Origin: Tamaricihabitans halophyticus
GTDB lineage: Bacteria > Actinomycetota > Actinomycetes > Mycobacteriales > Pseudonocardiaceae
Length of the DNA stretch: 64,000 bases
Assembly: GCF_004340875.1 (NCBI RefSeq)
Contig: NZ_SLXQ01000019.1
Coordinates: 1-64,000, forward strand
Direction of reading: 5' to 3'
Positions 52,890-61,284 of the stretch are shown piece after piece. Below the pieces are notes generated by a model that was not told where the DNA came from, ran no database searches, and saw nothing but the letters and a program-made list of their open reading frames with translations. How positions within the stretch are numbered: the first letter of the stretch is position 1; each line of letters opens with the position of its first letter. A program made the position numbers and the translations under genes.

Positions 52890-53728
52890 GTCGTAGCCCA
52901 GTTCCGAGTCGTAGCCCAGCTTCGGGAAAAGCCGGCTTCGGCTGGGTGCCAGCCGTTGGCTATCTGGTGGGGCTGCTCACCGTGCTGCCGATGCTGTGGT
53001 TGACGCTAGCCGCGTTTCGGCCGGGCAGTGACGTCTTCTCAATGAGTTGGCCGGCGACTTTGACGTTGGACAACTTTGCCTACGTACTCACCGAGGTACC
53101 GTTTCTGCGCTACCTGGCCAACAGCGCGCTGGTGTCGATCGCGGTCACGGTTATCGCGCTGCTGCTGCACACCATGGCCGGCTACGCGCTGGCCCGGCTG
53201 CGCTTTCGCGGCCGAGGTATCGCGTTTGGTCTGGTGATCGCGACCCTGCTGGTTTCACTGCCCGTGATCCTGGTCCCGCTGTTCATGGTCACGCTGACCC
53301 TGGGCATGGTGGACAGCTACGCCGGCCTCATCGTGCCGAGCGTATTCAATGCCTTTGGCATCTTCTTGCTACGGCAGTTCTATCTCAACCTGCCGAGCGA
53401 GCTGGAAGACGCCGCGCTGCTGGACGGTTGTGGCTACCTCCGGCTGTACTGGCATGTGGTGCTGCCACTGAGCCGGCCGGTGCTCGCCGCGCTGGCCGTA
53501 CTGTTCTTTCTTGCCAACTGGAACTCGTTCGTCTGGCCGCTCACCGTGACGCAAAGCGAGAATCTTCGCGTCGTCCAGGTCGGCATCGCGTCGCTGCAGG
53601 GCCAGTACGCCCAGGAGTACCAGTACGTACTCGCTGCCTCGGTGCTTGCCGCGATCCCCACGGTGATCGTGTTCATGCTTGGTCAGCGCCGGCTGGTGGA
53701 AACCCTGAAGACTTCGGGGCTGAGATAA
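52886..53728 (+). CDS. ABC sugar transporter permease (MalG-type)
   Basis: A 280-residue permease with six helices; the EAA loop reads ELEDAALLDGCGYLRLYWHVVLPLSRP near 185-210. It overlaps the first permease by 4 nt. No ATPase gene follows, so a shared MsiK-like ATPase encoded elsewhere is expected. Confidence 0.9.
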   Translation: MSRSPVPSRSPASGKAGFGWVPAVGYLVGLLTVLPMLWLTLAAFRPGSDVFSMSWPATLTLDNFAYVLTEVPFLRYLANSALVSIAVTVIALLLHTMAGYALARLRFRGRGIAFGLVIATLLVSLPVILVPLFMVTLTLGMVDSYAGLIVPSVFNAFGIFLLRQFYLNLPSELEDAALLDGCGYLRLYWHVVLPLSRPVLAALAVLFFLANWNSFVWPLTVTQSENLRVVQVGIASLQGQYAQEYQYVLAASVLAAIPTVIVFMLGQRRLVETLKTSGLR

Positions 53729-53747
53729 CGACGAAGGGAGCTCACCC

Positions 53748-54833
53748 GTGGCCGAATCGAGCTACGGCACGTATGGCAGCAGCCTGCGCGACCTTCCGCG
53801 GTTGCGGAACGCCTGGCGTGGCAGAGTGTCCAGTTGGGACACAAGCGGCGGTAACGACGATCGGCTCACCGTGCCACCCGGCGCGACCACCACGCTTGCC
53901 CAGCTGGCCGGTCCGGGTGCGATCACGCATATCTGGTGCACCGTCGCGCTGCCCGACCGTCCCGCGCCGTGGGTGGCCGAACAGGACTATCTGCGACGTC
54001 TGGTGCTGCGCATCACCTGGGACGATGCGCAGGCGCCCAGTGTGCTGGTGCCCCTTGGTGACTTTTTCGGCGTCGGCCACGCGCGTACCACCAACTTCGT
54101 ATCCGCCCCGCTGCAGATGAGCCCCGCGGACGGAAAGGGCTTCAACTGCTGGTTTCCCATGCCGTTCGCGCGCGCGGCGACGATCGAGCTGATCAGCGAA
54201 CTGAGTGTCGAACCGGTGTACTTCTACTACTACGTGGACTACGAAACCTACGACCGAGTGGAGGAGAACCTCGGTTACTTCCACGCGCAGTGGCGGCGCG
54301 AGAACCCCACCGACGGCGTGCCCCAGGGTGAGACGAGCACGCCGGAACACCTCCTTGCCGGCACCAACCTGAGTGGTGCCGGCAACTACCTCATCCTGGA
54401 GGCCGAGGGGCGCGGGCATTACGTGGGCTGCGTGGTGAATATTCACAACCTCTCGCCCAGTACCGAATGGGACTGGTACGGCGAAGGTGACGACATGATC
54501 TTCGTCGACGGGGATGAGTTCCCACCACGACTACACGGCACTGGAACCGAGGACTATTTCAACACCGCATGGTGCCCGGCCGAGAGTTATCACGCGCCCT
54601 ATCACGGCATCACTCTGCCAGGTGAACCGAACTGGAAGGGCCAGATCTCGCTGTACCGGTTCCATATCGAGGATCCGGTGCACTTCACCAAGTCCATCCG
54701 AGTCGGCATCGAACACGGTCACGCGAACAAGCGAAGCGACGACTGGTCCTCGGTGGCCTACTGGTATCAGACCCTGCCGCATCGCCCATTCGAGCTGCCG
54801 CCTGTCGAGCAACGGCTGCCGCGCGCACGGTAG
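53748..54833 (+). CDS. DUF2961 / GH172-family glycoside hydrolase
   Basis: A 361-residue protein of the DUF2961 jelly-roll family (GH172), whose characterised members act on fructofuranosides and D-arabinofuranosides. Family blocks are LAQLAGPGAITHIWCTV, VPLGDFFGVGH, FNCWFPMPFARAATIEL and HGTGTEDYFNTAW, the last holding a conserved active-site Glu. No signal peptide is present, so it should work on oligosaccharides imported by the preceding ABC system. It starts at GTG 53748 after GGGAG, 20 nt after the permease. Confidence 0.85.
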   Translation: MAESSYGTYGSSLRDLPRLRNAWRGRVSSWDTSGGNDDRLTVPPGATTTLAQLAGPGAITHIWCTVALPDRPAPWVAEQDYLRRLVLRITWDDAQAPSVLVPLGDFFGVGHARTTNFVSAPLQMSPADGKGFNCWFPMPFARAATIELISELSVEPVYFYYYVDYETYDRVEENLGYFHAQWRRENPTDGVPQGETSTPEHLLAGTNLSGAGNYLILEAEGRGHYVGCVVNIHNLSPSTEWDWYGEGDDMIFVDGDEFPPRLHGTGTEDYFNTAWCPAESYHAPYHGITLPGEPNWKGQISLYRFHIEDPVHFTKSIRVGIEHGHANKRSDDWSSVAYWYQTLPHRPFELPPVEQRLPRAR

Positions 54834-54840
54834 TGCTACG

Positions 54841-55509
54841 TCAGCCCTGCGGTGGCATCAAAACCTCGTCGACCACGAACACCGTCGCGTTCGCCGTAGG
54901 AATGTTGCCGCACAGAACATTGGCGCCGTTCACGGTTGGCTTGTCGGCCGACCCCTCAACGGTGATCTTCTTGCCTTCTACGGTCTCGAGCATTCCCGCA
55001 TCGACGATGCCCTGCGCATCCATGCGCTCGGGAACGACATGGTAGGTCAGCGTTGCGGTCAGCTGCTCCTTGTCGTCGAGCAGCGCCTGCAGGTCCTGCT
55101 CTGGCACCGCGTCGAAAGCCGGGTCCGCGGGGGCGAACACGGTGTACTTGGCCTCCGTATCGTTCAACGTATCAACGAGTCCGGCCTGGGTAACGGCGTC
55201 TGTCAACGTGGTGAGCAACGGGTTGTTACTCGCCGCGGTACCTACCGGGTCATCGATCATGCCTTCGACCGAACCCTGGTCGTTCGGATCGGTCGGCACC
55301 TGGTCACAACCGGGGCCGAAAACGTCGTCCGCGGTGGTCTCGCCGTTGCTCGCCGCTGGGGAGCTCTGGGTCTGTTCGGTTGCCGCCGCTTCCTGCTCTG
55401 CGGTGTTCTCGCCGGCCTGATCATCCGAGGTGCCACAACCGGCCAGGACCACGGCGAGCAACCCGATCGTGCCAGCCATCGCCGCACTACCTTGGAACCT
55501 TCGCTTCAC
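54841..55509 (-). CDS. fasciclin-domain lipoprotein (MPT83/MPT70-like)
   Basis: A 222-residue exported lipoprotein: basic start, hydrophobic AMAGTIGLLAVVLAGC with lipobox Cys near residue 25, an acidic Thr/Gln-rich linker, then one FAS1 domain (about 90-222) with LTTLTDAVTQAGLVDTLN, YTVFAPADPAFDAVP, LTYHVVPERMDA and FVVDEVLMPP. In M. tuberculosis MPT83/MPT70 are the main SigK targets. GTG at 55509 is used because farther-upstream Met codons lie in or above the proposed promoter. Confidence 0.88.
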   Translation of the reverse strand: MKRRFQGSAAMAGTIGLLAVVLAGCGTSDDQAGENTAEQEAAATEQTQSSPAASNGETTADDVFGPGCDQVPTDPNDQGSVEGMIDDPVGTAASNNPLLTTLTDAVTQAGLVDTLNDTEAKYTVFAPADPAFDAVPEQDLQALLDDKEQLTATLTYHVVPERMDAQGIVDAGMLETVEGKKITVEGSADKPTVNGANVLCGNIPTANATVFVVDEVLMPPQG

Positions 55510-55554
55510 GGTCGTCTCCCGTCCTGTTTGGACTGCTTTTCTCTTGTCACGGGT

Positions 55555-55583
55555 GATTCGCATCCGGTCGTGGAATCGATTGG
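55555..55583 (-). promoter_or_regulatory. candidate SigK-type promoter of the fasciclin gene
   Basis: On the minus strand CCAATC (55578-55583), exactly 17 nt, then CGAATC (55555-55560). The same layout, CCGATC-N17-CGAATA, stands before the sigK operon at 59332-59360. The leader would be about 40 nt. Confidence 0.55.
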
Positions 55584-55610
55584 CCACGCGAGATCACGAA
55601 CAGATCACGA

Positions 55611-57161
55611 TCACTGGCTTACCGAGCACGACACTGAATGCCAGCCAGTGGCGCCGTTCGGAGTCGGTGGTACGCGACGCGACGTTTGCCGCTGTCCGGT
55701 TTTGTCCGTTGCCCGGCACTCGATGCTGTGGCCGCCAGGGCCGAGTTCGACCGAGAGGCGCCACATCCGCCACGTGTGCGTGTTCACTTCGGTGGAAAGT
55801 TCGGCCGATCGCCAGGTACCACCGTCCACCCGGACCTCGACGCGCTCAATGCCGTTGGGTTGTGCCCATGCGACGCCGGCGATGGTGACTGGGCCGGGGG
55901 CGAGTCTCTCGAAGGCCGCCGGTCGGTCGATCCTGGATTGCACTTTGATCGGCGCATCGGTCGCCCACCCGCGTGCTTCCCAGTAGGTCTGCCGATCGAA
56001 GGTGGTCAGCTCGAGATCAACGACCCATTTCGTGGCCGAAAGATAGCCGTACAAACCGGGAGTCACCATACGAACGGGGAAGCCGTGCTCGGCGGGCAAG
56101 GCAACACCATTCATCCCGTAGGCGAGCAGTGCGTCGCGATCCGGATCGGTGAGCACTTCCACCGGTGTACCCGCCGTGTAACCGTCCCAACTGGTACTGA
56201 AGACCTGCTCCGCTCCTGACCGCACCCCCGCCTCGGCGAGCAGTTCACGCAGCGGAACCCCGGTGAACACCGCCGTCGACACGTACTTTCCACCCACCTC
56301 ATTGGACACACAGGTCATCGTGATGGTCCGGGAGACGGAACGGCGAGCGGTCAGCTCGGCGAAGTCAACGTCGAGCTCACTGTCGACCATGCCGTGAATC
56401 CGTAACCGCCACTCCGCCGGGTTGATTCGGGGCACGGACAGCAAGGTGTCCACCCGATAGAAGTCCCGGTTCGGGGTAATGAATGTGGGTGTGCCGTCAC
56501 TGGCGAAATCGGCACCTGGCGGCGTGGGTGGATTAGCGCGCAGTAGCCCGCTGATCCGTTGTCGTGCCGCTTCGATACCCGTTCGATTCATGAGTAGCCC
56601 GCCGCCAGCTACCGCCAGCCCGGCAAGCCCAGCCATTGTCGCGGCAGTGACGAGAAACCGACGTCTCGCTGGATTCGGGGCGGTCGTCTGCGCAGCGGCG
56701 CGTCCCGCTTCCTGCCTGGCGAACCGGATGAGCACGGCAAAGCAGCCGAGACTGACGAGTACCGCCGTGATTGCGGGCAATGTGCGCACGAGATCACCGT
56801 CCGGGCGCAGCACGGCCGCCAGGACGCCGAGCCCGCCGAAGGTTGCGATGATGATAGATCCAACCAACGGAGCGAACCGTGCTATCACGCCAGCACAGGC
56901 GGAAAGCAGCGCGATCACGACTGCCATCCCCGCGAGCAACACGGCCTTGTCACTGTCGCCGAACTGTCGTATGGCCCACGCCTTGACCGGCTCCGGCGTC
57001 AGATCGATCATGGTGTTGCCGACCACCAGATGCGGCGCGGAGTCCGCGCCGGACAATCCGGCGATCAGCTGTCCGAAGGCCAACCCACAGCCAACGGACA
57101 ACAAACCGACTATCGCTCCACGGACTGGGCTCATATGGGTAGTCGACCGGCGCGCACGCAT
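55611..57161 (-). CDS. membrane-anchored sulfite-oxidase-family molybdopterin enzyme
   Basis: A 516-residue protein. Four hydrophobic helices (about 13-147) precede an RRRF pair and a fifth helix (about 170-190). The soluble part then contains the oxidoreductase molybdopterin domain, with the Mo-ligating Cys in MTCVSNEVGGKYVS near 285, PGLYGYLSATKWV, and a C-terminal Mo-co dimerisation domain (GIERVEVRVDGGTW). This exported sulfite-oxidase-fold type may reduce or oxidise small S/N compounds outside the membrane. ATG at 57134 is an alternative start. It follows the DUF1295 gene. Confidence 0.85.
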   Translation of the reverse strand: MRARRSTTHMSPVRGAIVGLLSVGCGLAFGQLIAGLSGADSAPHLVVGNTMIDLTPEPVKAWAIRQFGDSDKAVLLAGMAVVIALLSACAGVIARFAPLVGSIIIATFGGLGVLAAVLRPDGDLVRTLPAITAVLVSLGCFAVLIRFARQEAGRAAAQTTAPNPARRRFLVTAATMAGLAGLAVAGGGLLMNRTGIEAARQRISGLLRANPPTPPGADFASDGTPTFITPNRDFYRVDTLLSVPRINPAEWRLRIHGMVDSELDVDFAELTARRSVSRTITMTCVSNEVGGKYVSTAVFTGVPLRELLAEAGVRSGAEQVFSTSWDGYTAGTPVEVLTDPDRDALLAYGMNGVALPAEHGFPVRMVTPGLYGYLSATKWVVDLELTTFDRQTYWEARGWATDAPIKVQSRIDRPAAFERLAPGPVTIAGVAWAQPNGIERVEVRVDGGTWRSAELSTEVNTHTWRMWRLSVELGPGGHSIECRATDKTGQRQTSRRVPPTPNGATGWHSVSCSVSQ

Positions 57162-57199
57162 ACCGCTTATTCGGAGCCCGTGCGGTCACGGATTGGTGA

Positions 57200-57985
57200 T
57201 CAGTCTGATCGCTTCGGCGGTAGCGGAACGAATCCGCTCGTCCGGGCGACGTAGTCCGCATAACCAGGCCGGCGGCGAACCAGATCTCGCTCAAGCATTG
57301 GTTTGCCTGTTCCCCTTGCCAACAACCAGGTCATCAGCAGCGGGGAGGCGATCGTCGCCACGCCTGGCCAACTCGTACAGGCGACGACGTACAGTCCCCA
57401 CCAGACGCAAGCGTCGCCGAAGTAGTTGGGATGCCGGGTGTATCGCCACAGACCCCGCTCGAGGACGGAGTTCGCGTTCGCCGGATCGCGGGCGAATCGC
57501 CGTAACTGCAGATCTCCCACCGACTCGAAGGCGAAACCGACCGTCCACAGCAGTACGCCAGGCCACAGCAACCATCGCATACCGTCGGTTGCGGGTTCAT
57601 GCAGCGCGAACTGCACCGGAGCGGACACGAACCACATCACCACGCCTTGCGTGAGGTAGGCGCGGAAATACATCCTCCCGAGCGGGCGTCGACGCGCGCG
57701 CCGTAACATCGCCACATACCGTTCGTCCTCGGGTTTGGCCCGGTTGCGCTGGTAGATGTGTAGCGACAGCCGGGTACCCCACAACACGGTGAGCAGCGCA
57801 CCGATCGCACCCGGTGCGTCAACGACCGGCGCGACCCACCAACCGACAACAGCGATCGCCGCGAAACCAACGCCCCACAAACCATCGATCGTGTCGAACC
57901 GCCGACGCAGGCAAGCGACACCGAACGCGATCGTCACCAAAATCAGCGCCGCCCCGAGGGTCAACCCGGCGACCTGAAAGGTCAT
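57200..57985 (-). CDS. DUF1295 (steroid 5-alpha-reductase-like) membrane protein
   Basis: A 261-residue protein with about six helices and the conserved C-terminal RYTRHPNYFGDACVWWGLY and PMLERDLVRRRPGYADYVARTSGFVPLPPK. The family is related to isoprenylcysteine methyltransferases and sterol reductases; its job is unproven. An equivalent gene, Rv0446c, lies next to sigK in M. tuberculosis. The start overlaps the stop of the CFA-like gene (ATGA). Confidence 0.85.
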   Translation of the reverse strand: MTFQVAGLTLGAALILVTIAFGVACLRRRFDTIDGLWGVGFAAIAVVGWWVAPVVDAPGAIGALLTVLWGTRLSLHIYQRNRAKPEDERYVAMLRRARRRPLGRMYFRAYLTQGVVMWFVSAPVQFALHEPATDGMRWLLWPGVLLWTVGFAFESVGDLQLRRFARDPANANSVLERGLWRYTRHPNYFGDACVWWGLYVVACTSWPGVATIASPLLMTWLLARGTGKPMLERDLVRRRPGYADYVARTSGFVPLPPKRSD

Positions 57986-59271
57986 CGGGCTGCTGGCCGG
58001 GTCGCGAGAACCTGATGGACGCCCATCCGGTTATCCGCGAATGCTAGTTCGCCACCGGCCAGATACAACGACCAGACTCGTAATCTCTCCTCGCCAATCA
58101 GTTCGACCGCCCGATCCCGCTGCTCAGCCAACCGCTGCCGCCAGGCTCGGATCGTCCACACGTAGTGTTCCCGCATCGCCTCGATCTCGGCGAGCTCGAA
58201 ACCGGCCGCCTCCAGCATGTCCGCGGTGCGGCCGATCGGGTTCATCGTCATGTCCGGCGCGATGTAGGACTCGATAAACGGACCGCCACCGGCGGCGTTA
58301 CCACGCGACATCTGCTGAAGCAGCAGATGTCCCCCTGGCGCAAGCATGCGATACAACGTCGCCGCGTACCTTGGGTAGTTGGCGGCACCCACATGTTCAC
58401 CCATCTCCACCGACGCGACCGCGTCGTGCGCGACGGACGGCAGATCCCGATAATCCTGCCTGCGTACCTCGACGCTCGAACCCAACGCATAGCGATCGAT
58501 CAGTCTTGACACATAGTCGTGCTGTTCGGCCGACAGCGTGATCCCGGTGGCGTGTACACCGTACTGCCGAGCCGCGTGAATTATGAGCGCTCCCCAACCA
58601 CACCCGATGTCCAGCAATCGCATGCCTGGACGCAACGCCAGCTTGCGACAGATGTGATCGAGTTTGGCCACTTGCGCCCGGGCCAACCATTCCCCTGCCC
58701 GGCTCGGTTCGTCGGCCAACGCTGTCCGGTTCTCCCAGTAGCCGCAGGAGTAGTTCATTCTCGGGTCAAGCAGCAGCTCAAAAAAGGCATTCCCGGTGTC
58801 ATAGTGATGCGAGATCGCGAACTTGTCACGAATCCTGGTGTGCACACGGCCACGCGGTCTGGCCTCCGAGCGAGGCAGCGCCGGTGGTGGGCCAAGCGCG
58901 CCGAGGCGTGCCGCCAGTGAACCCAGCAACCAGATAGTGGCCGGCGTTAACCGCGGCGCACGAACCGCGTTCGCGTCAGCCCACCGGCGGCACACTTCGA
59001 GCGCTTCGCCGAGATCCCCGTCGACCACCACATCGCCGGCGACAAACGCCCTGGCCAGACCCAGCTCGCCGGGGCTCCACAGCACGAACCGCACCGCTCT
59101 TCGCCGCTGAAGTAGCACCTGCGGCCCGGACGATGGTCCGGTCCGCGAGCCATCCCAGGCGTGTAACCCGAGCGGCAGGGACATGCCAAGCACGCGCTCG
59201 AGTACGGCACCGAGGCGGTCGGCGAGGCCTCCGTCAGTGCGGCGCGCACGGAGATCAGTCGTACGTGTCAT
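57982..59271 (-). CDS. cyclopropane-fatty-acid-synthase-family methyltransferase (1)
   Basis: A 429-residue CFA-type enzyme that would methylate or cyclopropanate acyl chains of phospholipids using SAM. The SAM motif is LLDIGCGWGALIIHAARQYG, and family blocks are HYDTGNAFFELLLDPRMNYSCGYW and SVEMGEHVGAANYP. The ATG at 59271 sits 3 nt from a 30-bp perfect palindrome and overlaps a candidate -10; in-frame GTG at 59193 or ATG at 59184 may be the true start. It leads the operon CFA-DUF1295-molybdoenzyme. Confidence 0.88.
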   Translation of the reverse strand: MTRTTDLRARRTDGGLADRLGAVLERVLGMSLPLGLHAWDGSRTGPSSGPQVLLQRRRAVRFVLWSPGELGLARAFVAGDVVVDGDLGEALEVCRRWADANAVRAPRLTPATIWLLGSLAARLGALGPPPALPRSEARPRGRVHTRIRDKFAISHHYDTGNAFFELLLDPRMNYSCGYWENRTALADEPSRAGEWLARAQVAKLDHICRKLALRPGMRLLDIGCGWGALIIHAARQYGVHATGITLSAEQHDYVSRLIDRYALGSSVEVRRQDYRDLPSVAHDAVASVEMGEHVGAANYPRYAATLYRMLAPGGHLLLQQMSRGNAAGGGPFIESYIAPDMTMNPIGRTADMLEAAGFELAEIEAMREHYVWTIRAWRQRLAEQRDRAVELIGEERLRVWSLYLAGGELAFADNRMGVHQVLATRPAAR

Positions 59272-59297
59272 TCGGCGCTGCCATCGGTACCGATGGC
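59269..59297 (-). promoter_or_regulatory. weak candidate SigK-type promoter of the CFA-DUF1295 operon
   Basis: GCCATC (59292-59297 on the minus strand), 17 nt, CGAATG (59269-59274). It fits the other two candidates in spacing and -10, but runs into the annotated ATG, so it works only if translation starts downstream. Confidence 0.3.
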
Positions 59298-59303
59298 AGC
59301 GCC
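59274..59303. repeat. 30-bp perfect palindrome in the divergent promoter region
   Basis: GGCGCTGCCATCGG and its exact reverse complement flank a central TA, giving 15-bp arms with no spacer. It lies between the divergent CFA and hydrolase genes and ends 2 nt from the CFA start codon. It could be a regulator site, or form a strong hairpin at the 5' end of the CFA mRNA. Confidence 0.7.
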
Positions 59304-59331
59304 GCAGAAAATGTGACGCACAACACTTATA

Positions 59332-59360
59332 CCGATCGGGTGGTCAGCCGGCGGCGAATA
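59332..59360 (+). promoter_or_regulatory. candidate SigK-type promoter of the hydrolase-to-sigK operon
   Basis: CCGATC (59332-59337), exactly 17 nt, CGAATA (59355-59360). The ATG at 59367 is 7 nt past the -10, which would give a leaderless mRNA. The pattern matches the fasciclin-gene promoter. Confidence 0.55.
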
Positions 59361-59366
59361 CCAGTC

Positions 59367-60029
59367 ATGTTCATGACTGAGCATCCTGTCCGCCCTGCCT
59401 TGCATACCTGGCCCACCCCGCCAGACGCGCCTAGCCAGGTAGTCGTGCTGGTGCTGCACGGCGGCCGAGCGCATGACGAGTCGCCAGTGCGCGCCGGCCA
59501 GCTAGCTTACGAACGGATGCGCTGGTTCGCGCGTTCGCTGCGTTCGACGGTAACCGAGGCGCCGGTCAGCATCGCGGTCCTCCGCAACCGAATGCGTGGC
59601 TGGAATGAACAGCGCCTCGACGCCGTTGCCGACGCGAACTGGGCGCTTGGCGAGATCACTCGGACGCATCCGCGCGGCAGGGTGCTGCTGGTGGGTCATT
59701 CCATGGGCGGCCGGGTTGCGCTTCGACTGGGCGATGCTCCACAGGTGTGTGGAATCGCCGCGCTCGCACCGTGGCTCGAAGACGATGAACCGGTGGCTCA
59801 TCTCGCCGATCGTTCGGTCCTGATCGCGCACGGCACCAGGGATACGGTCACCTCGCCGTTGCGCAGCGCGGCGTACGTCAGACGCGCTACGGGACACTCC
59901 GCCTCCGCGGAATACGTGGCCATTGACCGATCCGGACACGGCATGCTGCAACGCCGGGCCGCCTGGAACTTGGTCGTACGCGAGTTCCTCGACCGGTTCT
60001 TCGACAAGGAGAACGATCGTGACTCGTGA
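59367..60029 (+). CDS. alpha/beta hydrolase
   Basis: A 220-residue serine hydrolase: VVVLVLHGGRAHDE (oxyanion strand), nucleophile elbow VGHSMGGRVAL with Ser near 114, an Asp in LIAHGTRDTVTS and the His in IDRSGHGML near 195. The substrate is unknown; a lipid or ester linked to the fatty-acid-modifying neighbours is plausible. ATG at 59367 or 59373. It overlaps the next gene by 11 nt. Confidence 0.85.
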   Translation: MFMTEHPVRPALHTWPTPPDAPSQVVVLVLHGGRAHDESPVRAGQLAYERMRWFARSLRSTVTEAPVSIAVLRNRMRGWNEQRLDAVADANWALGEITRTHPRGRVLLVGHSMGGRVALRLGDAPQVCGIAALAPWLEDDEPVAHLADRSVLIAHGTRDTVTSPLRSAAYVRRATGHSASAEYVAIDRSGHGMLQRRAAWNLVVREFLDRFFDKENDRDS

Positions 60030-61284
60030 TCGGGTAGCGGTGATCGGTTCCGGGGTCTCGGGCCTCAGTGCGGCATATTTGCTACAGCGTCGCTACGACG
60101 TCACGTTATTCGAGGCAGCAGAACGCCTCGGTGGGCACGCGCATACGCACGAGCTGCCCACAGCGGATGCCAGCTCGATCGCGGTGGATAGCGCTTTCCT
60201 CGTACACAACGACCGAACCTATCCGAACCTACTTCGGCTGTTCGACGAACTGGGTATCGAGACGCAACCCACGCGGATGTCGTTGAGCGTGTATTGCGAG
60301 CAGTGCCGGCTGCAGTACGCCGGCGCCCGCGGGCTCTCGGGGCTTTTCGCGCAGCGACGCAACGTCGGACATGGCCGCTACCTGCGGATGCTTGGTCAGA
60401 TACCCCGATTCCACCGCCAGGCACGACAGCTACTCGCTGCCGACTCGACGACAGAAGATCTGACATTCGGTGACTTCCTGCGCGCCGGTGGCTACTCGAA
60501 CTACTTCGTCGAACATTTCGCCCTGCCATTGGTCTCCGCGGTGTGGTCTGCCGAACGGGAACTCTGCAAGAACTACCCGGCACGCTATCTGTTCGAGTTC
60601 TTGGACAGACACGGGCAACTGTCCATACGCAACACGCTGACGTGGCGCACGATCGTCGGCGGATCCAGGGAGTATGTGGCTCGCGTCGCGAAACAACTGC
60701 ATGTGGTGCGCACCGGCGTTCCGGTCACCGAGGTCCGCCGACTCGCCAACGGGGTCTCCGTGCGGACCGCGACCGGCGAATCGGCACAGTTCAGCCGGGC
60801 CGTGGTGGCGACGCACGCGGATACCGCGCTCGGCTTGCTCGCCGAACCAAGCCCGGAGCAGCGAACCGTCCTAGGTGCCTTCGGCTACTCGAACAATGTC
60901 ACATGGCTGCACACCGATAGTTCGCTGCTGCCGAGTCTGCCTGCCGCGCGCGGCGCGTGGAACTACCTCAAGCCGGCATGTGCGGCCGGACCGGACAGGG
61001 TGCTGGTCAGCTATCACCTGAACCGGCTTATGCGATTGGCCGAACCGCGCGACTATATCGTCACGCTGGGCGCCACCGACCGCGTACAACCCGACCAGGT
61101 ACTGGTCAGGATGGTCTACCGGCATCCGATCTATACCCGGCAGTCGGTACGGGCACAACGCCGGCTATGGGAACTCGGCGACGAACGCTTGCAGTTCGCC
61201 GGCGCCTATCACGGCTGGGGATTTCATGAAGACGGCTGCGTGAGTGGCGTCCGCGCCGCGACCGCGCTCGGCTCGGGCTGGTGA
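60019..61284 (+). CDS. FAD-dependent amine-oxidase-like oxidoreductase (Rv0449c/UfaD-like)
   Basis: A 421-residue flavoprotein. VIGSGVSGLSAAYLLQRRYDVTLFEA is the N-terminal FAD motif, then RLGGHAHTHEL and a C-terminal FAGAYHGWGFHEDGCVSG. It corresponds to Rv0449c of the M. tuberculosis sigK locus and to the desaturase-like protein of the Rhodobacter singlet-oxygen regulon implicated in furan-fatty-acid synthesis. GTG at 60019 follows AAGGAG. Confidence 0.85.
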   Translation: MTRDRVAVIGSGVSGLSAAYLLQRRYDVTLFEAAERLGGHAHTHELPTADASSIAVDSAFLVHNDRTYPNLLRLFDELGIETQPTRMSLSVYCEQCRLQYAGARGLSGLFAQRRNVGHGRYLRMLGQIPRFHRQARQLLAADSTTEDLTFGDFLRAGGYSNYFVEHFALPLVSAVWSAERELCKNYPARYLFEFLDRHGQLSIRNTLTWRTIVGGSREYVARVAKQLHVVRTGVPVTEVRRLANGVSVRTATGESAQFSRAVVATHADTALGLLAEPSPEQRTVLGAFGYSNNVTWLHTDSSLLPSLPAARGAWNYLKPACAAGPDRVLVSYHLNRLMRLAEPRDYIVTLGATDRVQPDQVLVRMVYRHPIYTRQSVRAQRRLWELGDERLQFAGAYHGWGFHEDGCVSGVRAATALGSGW

